DNA of 64,000 nt from Micrococcales bacterium. Its GTDB lineage: Bacteria; Actinomycetota; Actinomycetes; Actinomycetales; Microbacteriaceae. The translations under genes were made by a program, and so were the position numbers. How positions within the stretch are numbered: the first letter of the stretch is position 1; each line of letters opens with the position of its first letter. The stretch is taken from positions 108,864 through 172,863 of the forward strand of contig JAFKIY010000006.1 in NCBI GenBank assembly GCA_017306245.1, read 5' to 3'. Below the pieces are notes generated by a model. It did not search any database. It was not told the origin of the DNA and saw nothing but the letters and a program-made list of their open reading frames with translations. Positions 54,302-60,939 of this stretch are shown here, one piece after another.

Positions 54302-54940
54302 CTACTGGATGCGGGTGAGGCTCGTTGCGGCCTGCGCCTCCATCGCCTCGGGCGTTGGTGCCGCAGCGTTGGCGGTGAGGTCCCCGAAGGAGAGGTAGCT
54401 TGCGCCCTTCAGCACCGCGATGGTGGTTGCTGCGAAGCTCTGGCCGCTGAGAGTTGCCGTGCCGGTGACGACCGTTGCCTTGTCGGCGAGCCCGGTGACA
54501 TCCGTCGCCTTATTCTCAATCGTGAGCCCGGGGGGAGCGACCTCGGCTATCTCTGCGTCAACCTGGGCGCGTACTTTGTCCCATTCCGCTGCAGCCGACG
54601 CGGCACTCGACGCCTTCCCCAATTGCACGAAGAAGACGTTGAGGGTTCCCGCGCCGTAGGTGCACCTCTTTCCGGGTTCGCTGGCGGTTCCGGTTGTTTC
54701 TTCCTTGCCAGGTCCGAAGGTCACGCCGGCAAGAGCGGATGCCTCGGCAGCCGTCACCACCATGCAGGGGTCGTCGGTGACGGCACCCCCGGATGCCGGT
54801 GCGGATGAGGTCGAGGCGGAGGGTGCCGGTGGCGGATTCGAGGCGTTGCCTCCGCCTCCCCCCGAGCCTGCACTGCAGGCGCTCAGGGCCAGGGCGGCGA
54901 TCGCGATCGGCGCCAACAAGATCAATTTGTGAACACGCAT
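54302..54940 (-). CDS. DUF3558-like secreted lipoprotein
   Basis: This 212-residue protein has a lipoprotein signal peptide ending LSAC (Cys22) and a Gly/Ser/Pro/Ala-rich linker to about residue 52. The globular part has DDPCMVVTAAEASALAG and RCTYGAG, with two cysteines probably paired, like DUF3558-type actinobacterial lipoproteins. Function unknown. It precedes the esterase gene by 59 bases on the same strand. Confidence 0.8.
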   Translation of the reverse strand: MRVHKLILLAPIAIAALALSACSAGSGGGGGNASNPPPAPSASTSSAPASGGAVTDDPCMVVTAAEASALAGVTFGPGKEETTGTASEPGKRCTYGAGTLNVFFVQLGKASSAASAAAEWDKVRAQVDAEIAEVAPPGLTIENKATDVTGLADKATVVTGTATLSGQSFAATTIAVLKGASYLSFGDLTANAAAPTPEAMEAQAATSLTRIQ

Positions 54941-55030
54941 TGTGCGCTCTCCAGTCCACGTGAAATCGCGAACTAAATGGTACGTCCGATTGGCCCGTGT
55001 GATACCTGCCTGGAGGAAAAATTTTTGCTG

Positions 55031-55106
55031 TGGTGGCTCCGACCGGCGTCGATCCGGTGACCTTTCGATTTTCAGTCGAACGCTCTACCAACTGAGCTAC
55101 AGAGCC
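55031..55106 (-). tRNA. tRNA-Phe (GAA), CCA encoded
   Basis: The 76-nt gene has an acceptor stem GGCTCTG/CGGAGCC, D-arm, anticodon loop CTGAAAA (GAA, Phe) and T-arm, and ends with an encoded ACCA. Confidence 0.97.
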
Positions 55107-55137
55107 TTGCCTTCCTGGAACAGTATTCCAGAAAAGT

Positions 55138-55171
55138 AAGGCACAGCCACTGGCGAGAGTGGCCGTGCCTT
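55138..55171 (-). terminator. Terminator between tRNA-Asp and tRNA-Phe
   Basis: Read on the minus strand, AAGGCACGGCCACT pairs with AGTGGCTGTGCCTT (one G-U pair) and is followed by ACTTTTCT. It follows tRNA-Asp directly, so tRNA-Phe is probably transcribed separately. Confidence 0.8.
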
Positions 55172-55172
55172 G

Positions 55173-55246
55173 CGACCCTGACCGGACTTGAACCGGCGAC
55201 CTCCGCCGTGACAGGGCGGCGCGCTAACCAACTGCGCTACAGGGCC
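55173..55246 (-). tRNA. tRNA-Asp (GTC), CCA not encoded
   Basis: The 74-nt gene has an acceptor stem GGCCCTG/CAGGGTC, anticodon loop CTGTCAC (GTC, Asp) and a T-loop GTTCAAGTC. The 3' flank reads GCA, so CCA is added after transcription. Confidence 0.97.
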
Positions 55247-55272
55247 TAGCTATTAAGTTGTTACGTGTCTTG

Positions 55273-55345
55273 TGACCCCAACGGGATTCGAACCCGTGCT
55301 GCCGCCGTGAAAGGGCGGTGTCCTAGGCCACTAAACGATGGGGCC
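55273..55345 (-). tRNA. tRNA-Glu (TTC), CCA not encoded
   Basis: The 73-nt gene has an acceptor stem GGCCCCA/TGGGGTC, anticodon loop CTTTCAC (TTC, Glu) and a standard T-loop. It is the first of the minus-strand Glu-Asp pair, 26 bases ahead of tRNA-Asp. Confidence 0.97.
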
Positions 55346-55523
55346 TTCGAAGTAACAAACCTTCTTAGCTACCGACGTTCAAGCATAAGGGTGGGTACCG
55401 GTTTTGCCAAACGCGCGGAATCGGCCACACCGCCACATTTCCGCGCCATCCGCAGACATCGGGATAGGTTCAAGTGAAACTTGAAGCTTGGATGTGCTGG
55501 GCATATCGCAAAAGGCTTGTTAG

Positions 55524-55555
55524 TGTGACAGTTGTTAACACTGTTACTGGCGTGA
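55524..55555. promoter_or_regulatory. Candidate regulator site before the M23 peptidase gene
   Basis: GTGAC, GTTAAC, GTTAC and GTGAC follow each other closely, and ACAGT-N7-ACTGT forms a dyad at 55527-55543. MtrA response regulators of actinobacteria bind GTnAC-type direct repeats and control cell-wall peptidases, so an MtrA site is possible but unproven. Confidence 0.35.
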
Positions 55556-55589
55556 CCTGTGGGGGCGCCTGCCAGAGAGCTGGGGAATC

Positions 55590-56819
55590 ATGTTGAGGTC
55601 GCAGGCACCGCGTCGCTCGCGCGTCCTGTGGTGGCGCAACCGCGTGTTCGCGTCCGTCGCGCTGCTGGCCATGGTGTTTGCAGGGTCCGTCGCGAGCCCG
55701 TTCGTGGGCGCGGCATCCGCGGCCGATTACCCGAGTTGGGCGGATGTGCTCGCCGCACGCAACAGTGTCGCCGCGAAGAAGGCGGAGATCGCCAGGATCC
55801 AGAAGCTTCTCGCACAGCTGGAGACCAACCAGAAGACGACCGAAGCTGCGGCGATCGAGAAGGGGCGAATTTACGCGGAAGCGCAGGATGCTTTCGACCA
55901 GCAGGACAGCAAGACGAAGGAGTATCAGGCGCAGGCGGATGCCGCTCAGGCGAAGGCCGATGACTCGATCAAGCGGGCCGGCCAGCTCGCGGCGCGAATG
56001 TCCCGGTCGAGCGGCACCGACCTCACCGCAACGCTGTTCTTCAACGGGGACAATGCCAGGAATCTGCTCGCCCAGGTGGGCATGGCGGCGAAGATCACCG
56101 ACCAGTCGCAGGGGCTCTACGACCGGGCCACCCAGGACCAGAAGACTGCACAATCCCTCACCGATCAGGCGAACGTCGCCAAGGCTGCTCTCGAGGTTTT
56201 GCGGGATGCCGCCCAGAAGGCCCAGGTGGAAGCGCAGGCCGCTGCGGACGCTGCCGCGGCAGCGCTGAAAGAGCAGCAGGACAATAACGCGACGCTTCAG
56301 GCCCAGCTGGCGACCCTGCAGTCAAACCGGATTCACACCGAGGCCGAATACGTGAAGGGTGTTCAGGCGCAGTGGGGTGCCGGCGATGGTGTCGTCGAGA
56401 TCAGCTCCCAGGGGTGGGCGCGACCCGCGTTCGGCCGTATCACGGACGGTTTCGGGCCGCGCGTCGCACCGATCCCCGGGGTGTTGCCGTTCCACCACGG
56501 CGTCGACATTGCCGCGAGTTGCAACAGCTCCATCTATGCGGCGCAAAGCGGCACGGTGATTTATGCGGGCTGGTACGGCACGTATGGCAACTTCGTCCTC
56601 ATCGACCACGGCAGCGGGATCAGTACGGGCTACGCGCACATCGTCAGCGGCGGCATCAAGGTCCACTACGGCCAGGAAGTGGTGGTCGGGCAGGTTATCG
56701 CCAAGGTGGGGTCGACCGGCGCATCGACCGGATGCCACCTGCACTTCGAGGTTCGCGAGTGGGGCAGCGCGGTCAACCCGGTACCGTTCATGGCGGCACG
56801 CGGCATCAACCTCCGCTGA
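55590..56819 (+). CDS. Secreted M23 peptidoglycan endopeptidase with coiled coil
   Basis: This 409-residue protein has a signal peptide (about 1-45, cleaved near AASAADYPSW), a long coiled coil (about 50-260, rich in Ala, Gln and Lys) and a C-terminal M23 domain. LPFHHGVDIAA and GCHLHFEVREW supply the zinc ligands and the HxH motif. It resembles EnvC/NlpD-like and actinobacterial RipA-like cell-division hydrolases that cut peptide cross-bridges. The start is ATG 55590. The gene follows a tRNA cluster and is monocistronic. Confidence 0.92.
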   Translation: MLRSQAPRRSRVLWWRNRVFASVALLAMVFAGSVASPFVGAASAADYPSWADVLAARNSVAAKKAEIARIQKLLAQLETNQKTTEAAAIEKGRIYAEAQDAFDQQDSKTKEYQAQADAAQAKADDSIKRAGQLAARMSRSSGTDLTATLFFNGDNARNLLAQVGMAAKITDQSQGLYDRATQDQKTAQSLTDQANVAKAALEVLRDAAQKAQVEAQAAADAAAAALKEQQDNNATLQAQLATLQSNRIHTEAEYVKGVQAQWGAGDGVVEISSQGWARPAFGRITDGFGPRVAPIPGVLPFHHGVDIAASCNSSIYAAQSGTVIYAGWYGTYGNFVLIDHGSGISTGYAHIVSGGIKVHYGQEVVVGQVIAKVGSTGASTGCHLHFEVREWGSAVNPVPFMAARGINLR

Positions 56820-56889
56820 GTCTCGCCGCTATCTGCCGTCGCCGCGGATGCCCTGACGTCCGCATGCGCCCACGCGTACCGGGGCCGGC

Positions 56890-57381
56890 TCAGTGCCCTT
56901 CGGCCTCGAACTTCTCCAGGCCCGCGACGATGATCGTCTCGGCTTCGGCGGCACTGCCCCAGCCGTCGGTTTTCACCCACTTGTTCGGTTCGATGTCCTT
57001 GTAGTGCTCGAAGAAGTGCTCGATCTCTTTGCGCGTGTATTCGGGGATGTCGTTCACGTCCTGGATGTGCGCCCAGCGCGGGTCCTTCGCGGGCACGGCG
57101 ATCACTTTCGCGTCGGGGCCGGCGTCATCCGTCATGTTGAATACGCCGACCGGCCGCACGGACACGCCCACGCCCGGGAACAGCGGGTATTCGAGCAGCA
57201 CGAGCACGTCGAGCGGGTCGCCGTCGAGCCCGAGCGTGTTCTCGAAGAAGCCGTAGTCGGCCGGGTAGACGAAGCTCGTGTAGAGCACGCGGTCGAGGGT
57301 GACGCGACCGGTCTCGTGGTCGACCTCGTACTTGTTGCGACTCCCGCGGGGGATCTCGATGATGGCGTCGTAGAAGGCCAT
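56890..57381 (-). CDS. ppa: Inorganic pyrophosphatase
   Basis: This 163-residue family I soluble pyrophosphatase hydrolyses PPi and so drives biosynthetic reactions. Signature [10 protein letters not shown] (metal site) is near residue 53, [14 protein letters not shown] is at the N-terminus, and [19 protein letters not shown] follows. Length is typical of actinobacterial Ppa. Its start codon region is divergent from tilS across only 46 bp. Confidence 0.97.
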   Translation of the reverse strand: MAFYDAIIEIPRGSRNKYEVDHETGRVTLDRVLYTSFVYPADYGFFENTLGLDGDPLDVLVLLEYPLFPGVGVSVRPVGVFNMTDDAGPDAKVIAVPAKDPRWAHIQDVNDIPEYTRKEIEHFFEHYKDIEPNKWVKTDGWGSAAEAETIIVAGLEKFEAEGH

Positions 57382-57427
57382 GGGTGGTTCCTTTCGTGCG
57401 GGCGTTTTCCACCAGTAACGTTACTGG

Positions 57428-58729
57428 ATGACCACCCGCCCAAGATTGACTCCCGCGATCGCGGATGTGCGCCGCGCGGTGCGCGAGTCGCTGGCCGGTT
57501 TGCTGCCGGATGCCGCGGTCGCGGCCGCGGATTCGGTGTCGCCGGACGTGGTCGGGTCGCCGGAGGTGGTTGGGTCATCCGTGCGCAGGTTTGTTATCAA
57601 TGCGGAGGATGTGGGGGCCGCATTGATGACAAACCGCCGCATTGATGAGGCGGGGGCGGACGCGAGGGCTGACGCGGGGGCTGACTTGAGCGCGGATGCT
57701 TTGGCCGCGGATGCTTTGGCCGCGGATGCTCCAGCGGCGGATGCTGGTGCCGCGGATGTTCTGGTCGCGCTGAGCGGCGGCGCGGATTCGCTCGCGCTCG
57801 CGGCGGCGACCGCGTTCGAGGCGCCGCGGGCCGGAGGCGGCACAGGGTTGCGCGCGGGTGCGGTCATCGTGGACCACGGTCTGCAGACCGGATCGGCGGA
57901 AGTAGCGGAGCGCGCCGCGGCGCAGGCGCGCGAACTCGGGCTGGATCCGGTGCTCGTGCGGCGGGTCGTCGTCGGCACGGGGGGTGGCCCGGAGGCGGCG
58001 GCGCGGGAGGCGAGGTATGCGGCGCTCGCGGAGGCGGCATCCGAGACCGGGGCACGCGCTGTGCTGCTCGGGCACACGCTCGACGATCAGGCGGAGACGG
58101 TGCTGCTCGGCCTGGCCCGCGGCAGCGGAACGGCGAGCCTGAGCGGGATGGCGCCGGTGTCAGTGGCGTCATCGAGCGAGGCAACCGCCGAGGGAGGCGC
58201 ATCCGTCACGTACCTGCGCCCGCTGCTCGGCATCCGACGTGCGCAGACGCTGCAGTTCTGCAAAGATTCGGGGCTGGAGCCGTGGCAGGATCCGCAGAAC
58301 GTCGACCCGAAGTTCGCGCGCGTGCGGGTGCGCGAGCGCGTGTTGCCGGTGTTGGAAGCCGAGTTGGGTCCGGGCATTGCGGAGGCGCTCGCCCGCACGG
58401 CGGAGCAGGCGCGGGAGGACGCGGAGGCGCTCGACCACTTCGCCGAGGAGCAGGCGGAGGAGCTCGCAGATCACGCGGAGGCGGGTCTGTCGCTCAGCGT
58501 GAAGGGGCTTGCGAGCAATCCGGCGGCGCTGCGGCAGCGCATCATCCGGTTGGCGGTGGCGGCCGAGTTCGGGGTGTCGCTGAGCCGCGCGCAGACCCTC
58601 GAGGTGGCGCGGCTCGTGACGGATTGGCGCGGGCAGGGTGTGCTGCATCTGCCGGGCGTTAGAGTGGTCAGACAGGGTGCCCTGATCGTGTTCTCCGCGG
58701 TGGAGGATGGCGGGCGGGCCCGCGGGTGA
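57428..58729 (+). CDS. tilS: TilS, tRNA(Ile)-lysidine synthase, with N-terminal insertion
   Basis: This 433-residue enzyme adds lysine to C34 of tRNA-Ile2 so it reads AUA. The PP-loop SGGADS is at residues 116-121, an unusually late position. GHTLDDQAETVLL and a substrate-recognition C-terminal domain are intact. The first 34 residues (ending AGLLPDAAVAAADS) look like normal TilS; residues 35-108 then come from a palindrome (57589-57648) and a 15-bp tandem repeat (57692-57766). The insertion keeps frame. The stop overlaps an alternative hpt start as GTGA. Confidence 0.95.
   Translation: MTTRPRLTPAIADVRRAVRESLAGLLPDAAVAAADSVSPDVVGSPEVVGSSVRRFVINAEDVGAALMTNRRIDEAGADARADAGADLSADALAADALAADAPAADAGAADVLVALSGGADSLALAAATAFEAPRAGGGTGLRAGAVIVDHGLQTGSAEVAERAAAQARELGLDPVLVRRVVVGTGGGPEAAAREARYAALAEAASETGARAVLLGHTLDDQAETVLLGLARGSGTASLSGMAPVSVASSSEATAEGGASVTYLRPLLGIRRAQTLQFCKDSGLEPWQDPQNVDPKFARVRVRERVLPVLEAELGPGIAEALARTAEQAREDAEALDHFAEEQAEELADHAEAGLSLSVKGLASNPAALRQRIIRLAVAAEFGVSLSRAQTLEVARLVTDWRGQGVLHLPGVRVVRQGALIVFSAVEDGGRARG
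57589..57648. repeat. Palindromic insertion inside tilS
   Basis: GTTTGTTATCAATGCGG (57589-57605) pairs with CCGCATTGATGACAAAC (57618-57634) with one mismatch, and a third partial copy CCGCATTGATGA follows at 57637-57648. The AT-rich arms encode FVINAE and ALMTNR in the tilS frame, foreign to the family. Confidence 0.7.
57692..57766 (+). repeat. 15-bp tandem repeat in tilS
   Basis: About five units of a 15-mer beginning GCGGATGCT encode ADALA, ADALA, ADAPA, ADAGA and ADVLV immediately before the PP-loop. The units diverge toward the 3' end, and the last blends into normal TilS sequence, suggesting slippage-type expansion. Confidence 0.7.
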
Positions 58730-58752
58730 TCGAGCGAAGGAACACCACCGGC

Positions 58753-59304
58753 ATGAAACTGGACGATGTCGCTGACGACCTCGAAGAGATCCTCCTCACG
58801 GAGGACACCATCCATGAACGCATCGCCGAGCTGAGCCGCGACATCGAGCGAGATTTCGCGGGCGAACCGCTGCTTCTCGTGGGCGTGCTCAAGGGCGCGG
58901 TGATGGTGATGGCGGATCTGGCGCGCGAGTTGAAGCTGCCGATTCACATGGACTGGATGGCGGTGTCGTCCTACGGGTCGGGCACGCAGTCGTCGGGGGT
59001 GGTGCGCATCCTGAAGGACCTCGATTCGGATCTCACCGGCCGCCGCGTGCTCATCGTGGAGGACATCATCGACTCCGGGCTGACTTTGTCGTGGCTGCTC
59101 GCGAACCTGCGCAGTCGCGGCGCGAAGTCGGTGGACATTCTGGCGCTGCTGCGCAAACCGGATGCCGCGAAGGTCGACGTGGATGTGAAGTATGTGGGCT
59201 TCGAGATCCCGAACAAGTTCGTGGTCGGTTACGGCCTCGACTATGCGGAGAAGTACCGCAACCTGCGTGGCGTGGGTGTCCTCGCGAAGCACGTTTACTC
59301 GTGA
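58753..59304 (+). CDS. hpt: Hypoxanthine phosphoribosyltransferase
   Basis: This 183-residue enzyme salvages hypoxanthine and guanine with PRPP. The PRPP-binding loop is VLIVEDIIDSGLTL near residue 97, and VGVLKGAVMVMADL and SSYGSG precede it. ATG 58753 with AAGGAA ten bases upstream gives the normal length; GTG 58726 inside the tilS stop would add nine residues. The tilS-hpt pairing is conserved in actinobacteria. Confidence 0.96.
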   Translation: MKLDDVADDLEEILLTEDTIHERIAELSRDIERDFAGEPLLLVGVLKGAVMVMADLARELKLPIHMDWMAVSSYGSGTQSSGVVRILKDLDSDLTGRRVLIVEDIIDSGLTLSWLLANLRSRGAKSVDILALLRKPDAAKVDVDVKYVGFEIPNKFVVGYGLDYAEKYRNLRGVGVLAKHVYS

Positions 59305-59307
59305 CCG

Positions 59308-59345
59308 CTGTTTGAGGAGCCGCCAGAGGCGGCGTCTCGAAACCA
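59308..59345. repeat. Dispersed palindrome, variant copy 5
   Basis: TTTGAGGAGCCGCC ... GGCGGCGTCTCGAAA lies four bases after the hpt stop. Its core is nearly identical to the copy after the RND gene, but the outer CTCCC/GGGAG arms are replaced by CTGTTT/AAACCAG. Confidence 0.6.
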
Positions 59346-59383
59346 GCCCTAAGGATCCACGTCGTCGCCGGTATCCTTGAATT

Positions 59384-59704
59384 ATGAGTACCGCCACACC
59401 GTCGAGCATCAGATTGCGCGAGCTCATTGACGCACATCGTGATGAGCTCGATGCGGTGATGCACAGGTATGGCGCGACAAATCCGCGACTGTTTGGTTCG
59501 GTCGCTCGGGGCACTGCAAACGACCGCAGCGACATCGATATTCTTATCGATCTCGACCCCGCGGGGGGAAACATCTTGTTCAGGGCTGGCGGGCTGAATG
59601 ACGAGTTTCGGCGGATTCTTGGACGTGAAGTAGACGTGTTCTCCTCGGAGCTCCTCAAGCACCCGGTTTCTCAGACGGCGCTCATCGACGCGGTGGCGCT
59701 GTGA
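59384..59704 (+). CDS. MNT-type nucleotidyltransferase (orphan antitoxin?)
   Basis: This 106-residue protein is a minimal polymerase-beta-fold nucleotidyltransferase. Its signature is GSVARG (38-43) followed by Asp50 and Asp52 in SDIDILIDL, with the third acidic residue at Asp84 (REVDVFS). Members pair with HEPN RNase toxins and inactivate them by adenylylation. No HEPN gene follows; only a 21-codon frame starting MSRSA overlaps the stop. It may be an antitoxin that outlived its toxin. Confidence 0.88.
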   Translation: MSTATPSSIRLRELIDAHRDELDAVMHRYGATNPRLFGSVARGTANDRSDIDILIDLDPAGGNILFRAGGLNDEFRRILGREVDVFSSELLKHPVSQTALIDAVAL

Positions 59705-59766
59705 GCCGCTCGGCATTGCGCTCTCCGGGTTCCCCAAGCAGGACGGCTAGCGCCGCGGCGAGGTGA
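59701..59766 (+). pseudogene. Possible start remnant of a HEPN partner
   Basis: GTG 59701 overlaps the nucleotidyltransferase stop as GTGA, the usual spacing of an MNT-HEPN pair, and the frame opens MSRSALRSPG but ends after 21 codons. The remnant is too short to prove homology. Confidence 0.2.
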
Positions 59767-59770
59767 TTTC

Positions 59771-60115
59771 TCAACCCCAGAAGATGGGGTCGCCGCTGTT
59801 CGCGATGTGGTCGAGAAGCGTCGACACGTTCTTCGAGGGGCGTTTGTACTTGTATTCGTGGAACCGGAAATTGCTGTCGCACCAGTAGATCGCCCACAGC
59901 CCGGTGGTGGCGGTGTAACGCAGCCGGGCAACCGATTCGCGGATGGGTTCCCGGCCGATCGCGTCGGGGCCACCCATCAGCGGGCGGACTTCCACGATGT
60001 CCACGCGGTGCCCGGACACGTCGGCTTCGCACTTGACCTGGTCCCACATGTTTTCTGGCCACTGTTCGCGGCACCACAGCCGGATGCGGTCGAGGTCTTT
60101 CTCGGGGATCGCCAT
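59771..60115 (-). CDS. DUF3024 family protein
   Basis: This 114-residue protein resembles DUF3024: MAIPEKDLDRIRLWCREQ at the start, an E-rich beta-hairpin RVDIVEVRPLM, and YWCDSNFRFHEYKYKRPSKN near the end. Function is unknown; the family is often near mobile or defence-type genes. Here it is convergent with the nucleotidyltransferase gene, separated from it by 66 bp. No active-site motif can be named. Confidence 0.8.
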   Translation of the reverse strand: MAIPEKDLDRIRLWCREQWPENMWDQVKCEADVSGHRVDIVEVRPLMGGPDAIGREPIRESVARLRYTATTGLWAIYWCDSNFRFHEYKYKRPSKNVSTLLDHIANSGDPIFWG

Positions 60116-60255
60116 CAGTCAATTGTCGCCGAATCGGAGGCTCGACGCGCTGGGTAGAGAGCTCATTGCGAAGCGCGCCTCGAAACGAGCCCACCAGTAA
60201 TCGCCCCCCGCGAACTCCCCAGCGCCCCCGTCACCACCCGGGAGACAATGGGGTC

Positions 60256-60831
60256 ATGAAGTTCTTCTCCGATCCGGTGCTCGAGTCGATGGCGACCCGA
60301 CGGTCGGTGTCGAAGGTGGGCTCCGAGACTCCGTCGGATGCGGAGCTCGCCGACCTCCTCGACGCGGTCACACCGGTCGCGGATCACAAGTCGCTGCGGC
60401 CGTGGCGTCTCATCACGCTGCGCGGCGACGGCCGGTTGCGGCTCGCGAACGCTTTGGACGCCGCCGCAGGGGTGACGCGCGAACCGGGCGAGGTCAACCC
60501 GAAGCCGTTTCGCGCGGAACTGCTGATCGCGATCGTGGCGAGCCCGCGGGAGCATCCGAAGGTCCCGGAGTGGGAGCAGCACGCGACCGCGGCGGGCGCC
60601 GGCCACCTGCTCGCGCTCGCCCTGTGGCAGGCCGGCTGGGGCGCGATGTGGCGCACGGGGTTGCTCGCGAATTCGCCGGAAGTGCGCGAGGTTCACGGGC
60701 TGGCGGATACCGAGAAACTTCTGGGCTGGCTGTACGTCGGCAGCATCGACGAGAAGTTCCGCGCGCGGCTGCAGAAGTCCAACCGCCCGGCGCTTGACCC
60801 GCACCAGTTTCTGGGCACCCTGCCGCGCTAA
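60256..60831 (+). CDS. Nitroreductase family protein
   Basis: This 191-residue flavoprotein of the nitroreductase fold starts MKFFSDPVLESMATRRSVSK, where RRSVSK is the FMN phosphate-binding segment. GHLLALALWQAGWGAMWRTG near residue 118 is the conserved dimer helix, and LGWLYVGS near 159 matches the family. ATG 60256 is chosen over an in-frame upstream start. The substrate may be a quinone or nitro compound. Confidence 0.9.
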   Translation: MKFFSDPVLESMATRRSVSKVGSETPSDAELADLLDAVTPVADHKSLRPWRLITLRGDGRLRLANALDAAAGVTREPGEVNPKPFRAELLIAIVASPREHPKVPEWEQHATAAGAGHLLALALWQAGWGAMWRTGLLANSPEVREVHGLADTEKLLGWLYVGSIDEKFRARLQKSNRPALDPHQFLGTLPR

Positions 60832-60939
60832 GAGACCTGCCGCGCTAGCAGCAGGGCCCCGCTGAGGGCCGTTGCCCGCTCACCGACAACGCCGCACTGA
60901 CAGACGCCTCTGCATGAACAGCCGTGCAAGGCTATCGGT

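Noticed and set aside
57692..57766. CRISPR-like direct repeats
   Set aside because: The 15-bp units are contiguous without spacers and are in the tilS reading frame.
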